64,000 bases of DNA from NCBI GenBank assembly GCA_019009955.1, contig CM032233.1, positions 84,248,501 to 84,312,500 of the forward strand. Direction: 5' to 3'. The notes below the pieces were generated by a model. The model was given only the letters and a program-made list of their open reading frames with translations, did no database searches and was not told the DNA's origin. This document shows, in pieces, positions 1-11,067 of this stretch. The position numbers and the translations under genes are program-made. Each line of letters starts with the position of its first letter. Within the stretch, counting starts at the first letter, position 1. The DNA is from Riptortus pedestris (taxonomy: Eukaryota; Arthropoda; Insecta; Hemiptera; Alydidae).

Positions 1-1380
1 CCATTTTTTTTATAATAAGTCTGTAACTTATATGAATGAAGCATTCGAGTGACCTAATCCAGGCATGCAATGGGGAAATTCCAAAATCATAATTTTCTTT
101 GATATCATGAGATACTAATGGATTAATAGCATTCATCAATTTAGGAGTTGCTACTCATATATAACACCTCTGACTTGACTTGGTCCCTGTTAGAGCATTA
201 CAAACTTTTCCGTCCACCATGGTCAGTAAAAATTTGTAACTAACATTGATATCTATATTTTCCAAAGTTACTTTGTTAGGTTGCAGCGACTCTCTTTGTT
301 GTTTAATTTTATTTGTTTCGGTGATAGTCAAATCGGTGGTTTCTTTGGAAAACATAAACTTTAGCGGTCTGCAGTTTCGTATGGACGAAGGAAAAGGATT
401 GCTCCAAACTAAATTTTCTACTCTACCTAATTCGTGCATTTTTACAGGAACAAATGAATAAGAAAATAAATACTCATCATCGGCATCCTGGTCTTCAAAT
501 TTCTGCTTGTACCTACTATGACCACTGCTACCATCACAACCCCATTTACATATCATAACAAATGTTGTTTGAGAGGGGAAATTTTGAAAAACTTTGCTGT
601 GGGCAAGAACAAGTCTCATAGTTGTCAAATCCACTATGGACTGTACATTGAAAGTGAAGCAATTCTCAGTAACTACCACATCTCCAGGTCCAGATGAATA
701 ACAATCGTTTTTTGTTTTTCCTAATTGATAATAAGATGAATATATTTTATGATTAATGTTTATTGCATGATTCCAAAGCAACTTATATGAATTTTTTTGA
801 CAGCTTACAGTCAATGAAAATAGCTAACGCTTCTTCGTTAGTAAATGGGCGGGTTTCATTAAGTTTACTCCTTCGAAGTTTTTTAATTTGAGTAGCTACA
901 TCAGATGAACAAAGAGCTACTTCTTTAATGGTGTTAGCTGCATCACGTTTTCCCGACTTTCTTACAGCGACTTCAGAAGCAAACACTATTTCATTTAAAG
1001 GTCTTTTTATAATATCTCCTATTTTTGTTTTCTTCGTTTTAGCACAGCAGTCTTCAAATGGCTTAATTGGTCGACCTCCAGAAGTAGATGGCAGAGGTTC
1101 CTCTTCATCACATATACATATAAATGTGAAAATTTTATCCAACCAAATAGTATTTTTTTTAAGAAACAAATCTTTGTATCGTCCAGCTTCTTGCCATTTA
1201 ATTTTAATTTTTGACAACAAAAGGTTTAAATTACTGGTCAATTTTTTCAATGAATGTTGTTGGATATTTTTCACAGCAAATTGTGACAAAATGGTCTCAA
1301 TTATTGGCTTTGTGTTTGAACAGCTTTGCCAAAGAAGAAAAAGGTCCCGTCTCGTAATCGTGATTTCTTATTCTGAAAAT
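1..1380 (-). pseudogene. Transib (RAG1-like) DNA transposase, 3' part off the window
   Basis: Cut-and-paste transposase of the Transib superfamily, relatives of RAG1. The N-terminal part (about 1380-783) reads through a GRP-x5-ED-like and basic region. After a +/-1 frameshift at a run of seven T (about 793-799) the reading frame continues to 155. Seen motifs: WGCDGSSGHS with YKQKF, in which the Asp (codon 533-535) is at the place of the first catalytic Asp; a downstream NPFPSS...CRPL block; and VDGKV, whose Asp (212-214) lies 19 residues before the position of a zinc-binding Cys, the same spacing as RAG1 D708-C727. That Cys codon is now TGA (155-157). In the same frame beyond it, VATPKLMN and a SPLHAWIR block continue to the left edge, so the catalytic Glu region lies outside. 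Family assignment rests on remembered motif order and spacing; the frameshift and stop are seen. The copy cannot make a full protein. Confidence 0.82.
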
Positions 1381-1863
1381 AGCCCGTACGACAAAGTTAG
1401 CAAATATTAGCAATTCTATTTTTTATGAAATGTTAGTTTGTATTATAAACAACAACAGACATAATTATCTTAGCGGTATTATGCGGTATATTTTTTTTAC
1501 GGATGTTAAAAGTTTTTATTTCGTATAATTTTGAGATATTATTGTATTTTTATTATTAACTTACCTATGGATATGGTGTCCATCTTAATAAAATAGTTTA
1601 ATAATTTACTTTCGACATTTAAATACAGAAAAAAACAACCTTTCTAAGTAAATTTTTAGGTAAAACTGAGCTGCAAACTTGTTAGTCATTAGAATGAAAA
1701 CATCGGATTTGTCATGGTTTGTGTACTCTTGTGATGTTTGTACGGGTGCTAATTCCAAAATACCATGCCATATTGGATTAATAGACGTTCCAGATTAAGG
1801 CAAATAACTTAATTAGATGTTTTGATTTCATGAATTATTTCCACCTAGATTGGCCATCCAGCC

Positions 1864-1870
1864 CACTGTG
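1864..1870 (-). repeat. Possible Transib 5' terminus (RSS-like heptamer)
   Basis: On the minus strand this reads CACAGTG followed by GGCTGG, about 490 bases upstream of the transposase frame. CACAGTG is the recombination-signal heptamer, and Transib ends are known to be similar. The five bases outside it (1871-1875, CGCCT) are GC-rich, as Transib 5-bp target duplications tend to be. The partner end is outside the window, so this is only a candidate. Confidence 0.3.
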
Positions 1871-1875
1871 CGCCT

Positions 1876-2193
1876 GGGTGAAAAATTATGAAATTAATAC
1901 AGATGACTCCTCTTTATGATATAAATCAATAACAAAACATTGGTGACTGAGACTCAACTGGTTTCAGTTATTTTTTTTTTTGCTGCAGAATTTAAAAATA
2001 TCTCGTGGAGTAAGAATTTGATTATTATATATACATGGTTTTTGCAAAGTTGCTTAATTTACTTACCGGTTTGTGGTACTTACCTCCTTATTTCATGCAA
2101 CGACAATAGCGACAAAATTCCATTCAGATTTCAAGCCATATATATAATTGTTTGAAATTAATAAACAAACAGATGTTGGATAGCCTGGCTATT
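1876..2193. other. Intergenic, no gene seen
   Basis: AT-rich sequence between the Transib remnant and the MITE. No coding signal, RNA gene or repeat copy was recognised. Confidence 0.4.
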
Positions 2194-2503
2194 AACTAAA
2201 TTACTTTTATAATCTATCAGTAGTTGATTATTGTTTGATAGTAAAGGAAGGTTGGGCATCGGCTATACAAATTCTCAATTCTTCAGAAAGAGGAGTTTGT
2301 TTATTTTTTGTGCAGTCAGTTTTGGGCATCATTGGTTCACTTCTTCGGAGTAATAGTAGTAGAAGCTTAGCAGAGAGCAAAAAAACTAACGTTCTCAGTG
2401 AAGGGTGCATCTTGAAAGAATGATTTTTTTCAACCATTCTCGACTACCATTCATTAACAAACGGCTACCCAACAACTGATAGATTATAAAAAGAATTTAG
2501 TTT
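2194..2503. mobile_element. MITE-like element with about 35-bp terminal inverted repeats
   Basis: The left end (2194-2227) and the reverse complement of the right end (2472-2502) share AACTAAATT, two mismatches, then TTTTATAATCTATCAGT and GTTG after one mismatch. The 310-bp length, long inverted ends and lack of a convincing coding frame fit a non-autonomous DNA transposon. I could not define a target duplication, so the superfamily is open. The open frames inside it on both strands are short and without recognisable motifs. Confidence 0.6.
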
Positions 2504-2742
2504 GCCCTCATCAGTATAACATAATTTACAATACAACATCAGTGAACGTAACCAAGAAATCAGAGAAAAATATGCTAAATTCTGTTCAGGCATTATCCAG
2601 TTTGGGATGAAGTTGGAAGAAATAAGCTAACAGTGTTACTGTCGCTTTAGGTTGAAATAAAATTTGTTTTCGGTGAACATTTATTAAGGTTATTCCACAC
2701 TGAAACTAGCATTATATATCACAGAGTCACACATTTTGTTTA

Positions 2743-2789
<47 letters not shown>

Positions 2790-4396
2790 CGCAATCTACT
2801 TGAGGCATTGTCATGGAACACTGATAAATTCTATTTTGCGACCGGAAGTTGGAAATCAGAATTTTTGAAATTCATAGTATTCGAGTAACATATTAGGATT
2901 GGAAAATACGTTTTGAACACAATCTGTTCTTTACTTTTTCCCGCTAAAACCTATGTTCACAAATATATTAACGAACATAAGTTTTGACATTGAAGTATTC
3001 CTACTCCTACCAGTGTTAGTAAAATATTAATTAGCCCGCGTTGATAATAATTTTTCAATTTAATCAGGCAATTTCATTAAACACAAATAAATTATTTCTA
3101 GACCCAATATTTTTATATGTTCTTTATAACTTAATAGCAAGGGTCACTAATACACACCCGCGAAAACGTTATACATATTGCCCTTCATGCTTCGCGTCTT
3201 AACTTCCACCTCTTCAGGGGCTATCCATTTCTGAAATACTCGTTCACTCTTATGTTCGTTGCGACTGTCCCTTTCTCACTGGGGAGGTAGTTCACTATCA
3301 ACTTTGAAGAACATCTAATAAATTACATTTAGTCGCTATGTCGGAGTTAACATAGTGGAATTAAAAAAATTAAATTACGTTTCAGGACAGGAAAATAGAT
3401 TATAAACGCATTTTGATCTTTACATTCTTCTGATAAATCCGATATTAAGGTATTGACATTATGTTTTGATTCCAAAGTAAACCCTTACTCCTGAGAGTGG
3501 TAGAAAAGTATAAAATAGTGCATGTTAGCAATATTTAGTCTCTTAGTAAATATACAAAACTTTCCTAAATTTTGTTTTGAGGCATTTTCATAGACCACGA
3601 ATAAATGCATTGTCGCCTGGGTGTAGAAGAAAAAACTTCGAATGTAAATAAATTCCTAAAACGATTCAATTATTATTCTAAACACATTGTTTCAATACCC
3701 CCCCCCCCCGATAAAATCAATATTAACAAACATACTGACGAATATTTTTATTGTCGTCGAACTAATACCCCACCCCTATTTGAAATACGATTTCTCATAT
3801 GGTCTTTATTGAGTTTATGCCATCCACAGAATTCTTTTGAGCGACAGACAAGATTTTGAATTTTGATGGCATTTTTCTTATTTATTGTGGAGCGTTTGCT
3901 TGGAGGCGATACAGCTCATAGAAAAAAGAACAGATATAAATAGAAATATGGATAACAGTAACAGAAATAATTAAACAATACTATTAGAGCAAGTCAAACT
4001 AAAAACTAAAAAAAAAAACGCAACAAAAGACAGAAAAAGCATGAATCAACAAAACAAAATCATTAAATTCAAAAGCGAAAATTATCTTATAAAGAAACCA
4101 GATAATTAAAAATTATAATGACTAATAAATTACGAAGACGATATGTTCAATTGTTAAAATTAAAACTAAAAACAAATAAATAAAACTTAGTATGTACATA
4201 AATAAAATGATTAGATTAAATTTTCTAATATCTTGAGCAATCACAATCATATGCTCCCACTCTTTCTGTCACACACCTTTGGTCTTAGACTATGATCTAC
4301 TACTGACAGCTCCCACCAACGGATTAAATATAGTAGAATAATAGGTAATAGAATAAAGCATAACAAAAAAAAGCTTAAACATATTAGCAATTATAA
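2504..4396. other. Intergenic AT-rich stretch with a diverged direct repeat
   Basis: No gene is supported. A TA array sits at about 2745-2784. Two loosely similar blocks (about 2790-3060 and 3565-3850) share a GAGGCATT-TCATGGA-like start and a run of similar phrases, so they may be old copies of one repeat. A run of C (about 3700-3709) and A-rich tracts (3960-4250) are simple sequence. The stretch is the 3' flank of the minus-strand gene that follows. Confidence 0.35.
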
Positions 4397-4406
4397 TTTA
4401 TTTATT
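4397..4406 (-). promoter_or_regulatory. Polyadenylation signal, two overlapping AATAAA
   Basis: On the minus strand AATAAATAAA occurs 13 bases beyond the stop codon of the frame at 4419-5009. It supports that frame as a terminal coding exon on this strand. The tight spacing implies a very short 3' UTR. Confidence 0.5.
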
Positions 4407-4418
4407 GAACGTAACATT

Positions 4419-5009
4419 TTAAGCTTTCCTATAGCTCACCCTTAGGGAAGGAGGCTCCATATCATCGGATTCCGACTCGTCGGACTGCGATTGGTAATGA
4501 TCTTCCGATTCAGATCCTAAATTATATTCGGGATCTGACCCATAATCAGATACGGCCTCAGACTGGGGTTCATATGGAGACCATACCTCTTGCGGGTGCA
4601 AACAGCAACATTTTTCCATCTCGGCCATTCTTTGCCAATATAGGAGATACTGGTGTAGTTCATAGGCTGCACGGCGGGCGACAGGGGAGCCCCTTGAAAC
4701 CTGCATCTTACCCACTCTCTGTGAACGGGGGATGGAATAATCTAAAGAGCAATCTGGCCGTTGGTTCTTGTCCAAAGAGTTTAATTTTTGTGCAGCTCTC
4801 TGTGGAGGTGGCATATAATCACCCCGTCCGAATGCTTCTAGCTTTGCCCGAAAAGATGCCCTAGATATGCTCATCTCTCCTACTCTTTCAGAAGATGGTA
4901 TAAAGTAATCTAGGTCATACGAGCTTTGGTCCTGTGACGAGTAGCTAGTTGAAATTTCGTCTTTCTCTTTTACCATTTGCTGGCTTGTAGAACCAGAAGG
5001 AAGGTCCAT
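4419..5009 (-). CDS. Uncharacterised 196-aa protein, IP-x-S-x-R repeat family, candidate terminal exon
   Basis: I do not recognise this protein. It is hydrophilic, has no signal peptide or membrane segment, and ends in an acidic Ser/Glu/Asp-rich tail. Internal repeats are visible: FIPSSERVGEM (about residues 36-46), YMPPPQRAAQK (65-75) and SIPRSQRVGKM (91-101); the first and third also share a following [IV]SR. A CCC cluster lies near residue 133. The ATG is in GATCAATATGGA context just inside a good 3' splice site (AG at 5024-5025), so the exon probably begins at 5023 and translation at 5009. The paralogue at 29743-30780 has the same acceptor and leader. An AATAAA follows the stop directly. 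Uninterrupted length, codon-like composition and the conserved splice context argue for a real gene; function unknown. The opposite-strand frame here is a shadow. Confidence 0.55.
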   Translation of the reverse strand: MDLPSGSTSQQMVKEKDEISTSYSSQDQSSYDLDYFIPSSERVGEMSISRASFRAKLEAFGRGDYMPPPQRAAQKLNSLDKNQRPDCSLDYSIPRSQRVGKMQVSRGSPVARRAAYELHQYLLYWQRMAEMEKCCCLHPQEVWSPYEPQSEAVSDYGSDPEYNLGSESEDHYQSQSDESESDDMEPPSLRVSYRKA

Positions 5010-5022
5010 ATTGATCCGCAGC

Positions 5023-5038
5023 TCTGAAAGAAAGATAC
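5023..5038 (-). other. 3' splice site (intron acceptor) before the 4419-5009 exon
   Basis: The minus strand reads ATCTTTCTTTCAG then AGCTGCGGATCAATATGG. A pyrimidine tract precedes CAG 14 bases before the start codon. The same arrangement precedes the start codon of the second family member near 30802. Confidence 0.5.
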
Positions 5039-5095
5039 ATAATGTGAGTATATAATATATGAAAATAATTTCTCAGAAAATAAATAATTTTTATT

Positions 5096-5370
5096 CCCTT
5101 TTTAGGGAAATCAGCAATTGAGTTTGTCATGCCGCCATTTTCAAAACATTTCATCAAATGTCCATGGAGCCAACCTAGGAGATGACGGAGGAAATAAAGT
5201 TCACTCAAAATGATGTATATAAACTCCGAGACTGCATCATTTTAGCAGATTTCCCTTAAGGGAAATCAGCTATTGAGGTCGTACTCATGATGCGAGTTTC
5301 GAAAAATTTCTTCAAATGTCCATCGATCCTACCCAGGAGATGACGAAAATGAGGTCCGTTCAAAATTATA
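5096..5370 (-). repeat. Two family A 3'-end fragments
   Basis: Fragment one (about 5096-5212) is diverged and starts with a damaged TTTAGGGAAATCAGC. Fragment two (5243-5370) starts TTAGCAGATTTCCC and keeps the conserved TCCATCGATCCTACC and GAGATGACGAAAATGAGG blocks before joining family B. Both are the terminal 100-130 bp of family A, reversed. Confidence 0.8.
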
Positions 5371-6738
5371 TATATATAAAATTGTAACCTCTGTCTGTAC
5401 ATTGATTTTTTTCGCGAAATTTCACGATAACTTTTCGTTTCACATGTCATAGACACCATAACTGCATTTTGTTTCTTTGGTGTCTGTTTGTTTGTTTGTT
5501 TGTTTATTTGTTTGTTTGTTACCTTTTCACGCATAAACGGCTGAACCGAATTTTATGAAACTTGGTATGTATATTACTACTAACCCAACTTAGACTTTAG
5601 GCTATATTAATATCCTCTGAGACGAACAGGAGTGGGGGTTATAAGGGAAGCGAGAAATTAAAAATAGCGATATTTCGTTTCCTATTAGTTTTTGGGCAAT
5701 TATGGACATAACAAAAGTTGTTTATTTTGTTATTTAGAGTAACTTTTGTTATATACACTTTTTTCGTATACCGAATTATAAACGAGATATACGCTAAAAC
5801 CTATAGCGAAAGTGAACAATTTTATTTGGGACAAAAGACCCAACCGAAATAAATAAAACTCGGTATGTGTATTAGCACTAACGCTATCATTATAACAAGC
5901 CATACCAACATTTCTAGGGACGGGCAGGAGTGGGGGTTGTAAGGGAGGCCTGTATTTAAAAATAGCGGTATTTCGTTATCTATTCTTTTTTCGGCAAATA
6001 TGAACATAACAAAAGTTGTTTATTTTGTTATTTAGAGTAACTTTAGTTATCTACACTTTTTTCTTATACCGAATTATAAACGAGATATATACTATAAACT
6101 AAAGCGGGAGTCAACTATTTCATTGGGTGCTAACGCTTAAACCGAACTTAAAAACTCGGTATATATATATTAGCATTAATTCTTCCATGTTTATAAGCTA
6201 TATTAAAATTTTTAGGTTAGAACGGGAGTGGGGGTTATAAGGGAGGCCTGAAATAAAAATTCGTGATATTTCATTGTCTATTTGTTTTTCGGCAAACATG
6301 CAAATAACAAAAGTTGTTTACTTTGTTATTTAGATTAACTTTTGTTTTATACATTTCTGCAGGAACAACGTGTGGAGCAAGTAATTTGCGTAGAAATATT
6401 GATATGCTCAACAATTCATTCTAATTTGAACTATGAGGTACCTCACCTGGATAAATTAATTCAAATCTATGTTAATATTTTGTCCTTATTAACTGAAATC
6501 TATGCATAATGCACAGGAGACGGGAAATATGACAATATAACAAAGTATGAAATATGACAATTTGGAGGACAGTGAAGTCTTACATAAAAAAATAATTTTA
6601 TTATTAACAAATGCCAACAACGGGTATTAACCCTAAACACTGGAACGGGTAAATGTCAAAGTAAAGCCTTGCCAAAAATATACCATCACCATTCAGCCTC
6701 AAATGAATTCCCGAGCGAAGCCGGGTATCTGACCTAGT
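5371..6738 (-). repeat. Family B repeat copy B1 (reverse orientation)
   Basis: The copy begins (right end of the family, reversed) with the TTTTATATATA / GGTTACAATTTTA end. It then has the CAAACAAACAAACA tract, the ATTCGGTTCAGCCGTT block and about three 300-bp tandem units containing AACAAAAGTTG and GAGTGGGGGTT. It ends at the GGGAATTCATTTGAGG / CCCGGCTTCGCTCGGG / ACTAGCT-like end. It is the left arm of a large palindrome with B2. No transposase or reverse transcriptase is encoded; the class is unknown. Confidence 0.75.
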
Positions 6739-6749
6739 ATGTATATATA

Positions 6750-6800
<51 letters not shown>

Positions 6801-6817
6801 GTGTGTATATATATATA

Positions 6818-6876
<59 letters not shown>

Positions 6877-6883
6877 ATATATA
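6739..6883. repeat. TA/TG microsatellite between inverted family B copies
   Basis: Nearly pure (TA)n with short TGTG interruptions. It forms the loop between B1 and B2. Confidence 0.95.
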
Positions 6884-8450
6884 CTAGCTTAGATACCCGG
6901 CTTCGCTCGGGAATTCATTTGAGGCTGAATGGTGATGGTATATTTTTGGCAAAGCTTTACATTGCACAATATTTTGATATTTACCCGTTCCAGTGTTTAG
7001 GGTTAATACCCGTTGTTGGCATTTGTTAATAATAAAATTATTTTTTTTATGTAAAACTTCACTGTCCTGCATATTGTCATATTTCCCGTCTCCTGTGCAT
7101 TATGCATAGATTTGAATTATTAAGGAGAAAATATTGATATACATTTGAATTAATTTTTTCAAGTGAGGTACCTGGTAGTTCATATTGAAAAGAAGTGTTG
7201 AGCAAATTTCTCTAAATAACAAAATAAACAACTTTTGATATGTGCATATTTGCCGAAAACCCAATAGGAAATCATTATTATTAATTTCATGCCTCCCTTA
7301 TAACCACCACTCCTGCCCGTCCCTAGAAATGTTAGAATGGCTTATTATAAGGAAGGCGTTAGTGCTAATACACATAATGAGTGTTTTATTTAGTTCGGTT
7401 GAGTCTTTTGTGCCAAATAAAATTGTTGTCTCCCGCTATAATTTTTAGCGTATAACGTCTTAATATTTCGGTATACGATGATAGTGTATATAAAAAAAAA
7501 AGTTTCTCTAAATAACAAAATAAACAACTTTTGTTATGTGCATATTTGCCGAAAATGCAATAGGAAGCGAAATATCACTATTATAAATTTCAGGCGTTCC
7601 TTATAACCCCCACTCCTGCCCGTCCCTAGAAATGTTAGTATAGCTTATTATAATGAAGGCGTTAGTACTAATTCACATAACCAGTTTGGTTTAATTCGGT
7701 TGAGTTTTTAGTGCCAAATAAAATTGTGGACTCCCACTTTAGTTTATAGCGTATAACTCATTTATGCTTCCGTATACGGCAAAAGTGCATATTACAAAAG
7801 TTACTCTAAATAACAAAATAAACAACTTTTGTTATGTGCATATTTGCTGAAAAAGCAATAGGAAACGAAATATCGCTATTTTTAATTTCTGGTCTCCCTT
7901 ATAACCCCCACTCCTGCCCGTCCCTAGAAATGTTAGTATGGCTTATTATAAGTAAATCGTTAGTATTAATTCACACAGCGAGTTTGTTTTAGTTCGGTTG
8001 AGTCTTTTATGCCAAATAAAATTGTTCACTTCCGCTATAATTTTTAGCGTATAACACATTAGTTACTCTAAATGTGAGTTTAGTTACTCTAAATAACAAA
8101 ATAAACAACTTTTGTTATGTGCATATTTGCCGAAAAACCAATAGAAAACGAAATATCGCTATTTTTAATTTCAGCTCTCCCTTATAACCCCCACTCCTGT
8201 TTGTCTCAGAGAATATTAACATAGCCTAAAGTCTAAGTTGGGTTAGTAGTAATATACATACCAAGTTTCATAAAATTCGGCTCAGCCGTTTATGCGTGAA
8301 AAGGTAACAAACAAACAAACAAACAGACACCAAAGAAACAAAATGCAGTTATGGTGTCTATGACATGTGAAACGAAAAGTTATCGTGAAATTTCGAGAAA
8401 AAAATCAATGTACAGACAGAGGTTACAATTTTATATATATATAGATATAT
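6884..8450 (+). repeat. Family B repeat copy B2, near full length
   Basis: It starts ACTAGCTTAGATACCCGGC at the TA array and ends ACAATTTTATATATATA. Between about 7200 and 8290 there are four tandem units of roughly 290-300 bp, each with AACAAAATAAACAACTTTTG, CGAAATATCGCTATT and CCCCCACTCCTG in the same order. The distal part carries ATTCGGCTCAGCCGTTTATG and (CAAA)n. The first 450 bases mirror the end of B1 almost exactly. No protein is encoded; small open frames are shadows. Confidence 0.8.
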
Positions 8451-8453
8451 AGA

Positions 8454-9403
8454 CTAGCTCAGATACCCGGCTTCGCCCGGGAATTCATTTGAGGCTGAAT
8501 GGTGATGGTATTTTTTAGCAGGCTTTACATTACACAATATTTTGACATTTACCCGTCCCAGTGATTAGGATTGATACCCGTCGTTGCCGTGGAATTGCTA
8601 ATAACAGAATTATTTGTTCGATAAGGCTTCACTGTCTTTAATGTTTTTATATTTCCCGGCTCTTATACATGTAAATATGGTGAATTTTTACTTCAGGCCT
8701 CCCTTAAAACCCCACTCCCGTTCTAACCTAAAAATTTTAATATAACTTATAATCATGGAAGAATTAATGCTAATTGACATACCGAGTTTTGTTAAGTTCG
8801 GTTCAGCCGTTAGTGCCCGCTAAAGTTTTAACGTATAACTCATTTATACTTAGGTATATGACAAAACTGTATATAACAAAAGTTACTCCAAATAACAAAA
8901 TTTGTTATGTTCATATTTGCAGAAAAACTAATAAAAAACAAATACCGCTATTTTTAATTTCAGGCCTGCCTTACAACCCCCACTCCTGCCCGTCCCTAGA
9001 AATGTTGGTATGGCTTAAGATAATAAAGGAATCAGTGCTAATACACATACCGAGTTTTATTTAGTTCGGTTGAGTCTTTTGTTCCAAATAAAGTTTTGAC
9101 TCCCGCTTTAATTTTTAGCGTATAACGCATTTAAACTTCGGAATACGACGAAAGTGTAGATAACGAAAGTTACTCTAAATACCAAAATAAACAACTATTG
9201 TTATGTGAATATTTACCGAAAAAGCAATACGAAACGAAATATCGCTATTTATAATTTCAGACCTCCCTTGCAACACCCACTCCTGCTGGTCCCTAGAAAT
9301 TTAGGCCCTTATAATAAGAGATTATTAATATAGCCTAAAGTCTAAGTTGGGTTAGTAGTAGTATGCATACCAAGTTTCATAAAATTCGGTTCTGCCGTTA
9401 GAT
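8454..9403 (+). repeat. Family B repeat copy B3, 3'-truncated
   Basis: It starts ACTAGCTCAGATACCCGGC directly after B2 and contains two tandem units. It breaks off inside the ATTCGGTTCTGCCGTTAG block at about 9403, where family A sequence begins. Confidence 0.75.
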
Positions 9404-9545
9404 AAATTTAATTTTCTATAAATGTTCTAATTAGGAATTCTGGCAACAATGTTCTATAAATGTTGTTTTCAGCCTTCAGCAAATACCCTTTACTCATGTC
9501 ATATTAACAATTAGCTGTTATAACATGAAACGATTCCTTCTAAGC
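9404..9545 (-). repeat. Family A internal fragment
   Basis: It carries the TTTTCAGCCTTCAGCAAA, ACTCATGTCATATTAACAA and GCTGTTATAACATGAA blocks typical of the middle of reversed family A copies. The 5' and 3' parts are missing. Confidence 0.6.
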
Positions 9546-9598
9546 TTTAATGCAAAATATTGTTTATTAATGACAAACACACACGTGTATATAAATGA

Positions 9599-9642
<44 letters not shown>

Positions 9643-10983
9643 TAGCTAAGGTACCCGGCTTCGCCCGGGAATTCATTTGAGGCTGAATGGTGATGGTATT
9701 TTTTCGGCAAGACTTTACTTTGCACAATATTTTGACATTTCCCCGTTTCAGTGTTTAGGGCTAGTACCCGTAGTTGATTTGGAATAGAAAATGAAATATC
9801 GCGAATTTTTATTTCAGGCCTCCCTTATAACCCCCACTCCCGTTATAACATAAACATATTAATATAGGTTATTATCATGTAAGAATTAATGCTAATTTAA
9901 ATATTCTGAGTTGTTCGAATCGGTTCAACCGTTGGTGTCCAATAAAATAGTTGACTCCCGCTTTAGCTTTTAGTGTATATTTCGTTTATAATTTTTTATA
10001 CAACAAAAGTGAATATAACAAAAGTTACTTTAAATAACAAACTAAACAACTTTTGTCATGTGAATATTTGCAGAAAAACCAATAGAAAACAAAATCCCGC
10101 TATTTTTAATTTCAGGCCTCCCTTACAACCCCCACTCCTGCCCGTCCCTAGAAATGTTAGTATAGCTTATTATAATGACGGCGTTAGTACTAATTCACAT
10201 ACCGAGTTTGGTTTAATTCGGTTGAGTCTTTAGTGCGAAATAAAATTGTGGACTCACGCTATAGTTTATAGCATATAACTCATTTATGCTTCCGTATACG
10301 GCAAAAGTGCATATAACAAAAGTTACTTTAAATAACAAAATAAACAACTTTTGTTATGTGCATATTTGCTGAAAAAGCAATAGGAAACGAAATATCGCTA
10401 TTTTTAATTTCAGGCCTTCCTTATAACCCCCACTCCTGGCCGTCCCTAGAAATGTTAGTATAGCTTATTATAAGGAAGGCGTTAGTACTAATTCATATAC
10501 CGTGTTTGGTTTAGTTCGGTTGAGTCTTTTGTGCCAAATAAAATTGTGGACTCCCGCTATAGTTTTTAGCGTATAACGCATTTATGCTTCCGTATACAGC
10601 AAAAGTGCATATAACAAAAGTTACTCTAAATAACAAAATAAACAACTTTTGTTATGTGCATATTTGCTGAAAAAGCAATAGGAAACGAAATATCGCTATC
10701 TTCAATTTCAGGCCTCCCTTATAACCCCCACTCCTGTTTGTCTTAGAGAATATTAATATAGCCTAAAGTCTAAGTTGGGCTAGTAGTAATATACATACCA
10801 AGTTTCATAAAATTCGGTTCAGCCGTTTATGCGTGAAAAGGTAACAAACAAAAAAACAAATAGACAAACAAACAAACAAACAGACACCAAAGAAACAAAA
10901 TGCAGTTATGGTGTCTATGACATGTGAAACGAAAAGTTATCGTGAAATTTCGCGAAAAAAATCAATGTACAGACAGAGATTAC

Positions 10984-11000
<17 letters not shown>
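9643..11000 (+). repeat. Family B repeat copy B4, near full length
   Basis: It starts ACTAGCTAAGGTACCCGGC after a (TA)n array (9609-9640) and ends in ACAATTTTATATATATATA. It lacks the segment after the first 150 bp that B2 has, but holds three tandem units (about 10000-10740) and the full (CAAA)n end. The TA array 10989-11063 follows and PLE sequence begins right after it. Confidence 0.8.

Positions 11001-11063
<63 letters not shown>

Positions 11064-11067
<4 letters not shown>

Noticed and set aside
246..1410. Plus-strand frames at 246-461 and 928-1410
   Set aside because: They are antisense to the Transib transposase, which has recognisable motifs.
4574..4864. Plus-strand frame opposite the first candidate gene
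   Set aside because: Antisense shadow; no splice, polyadenylation or motif support.
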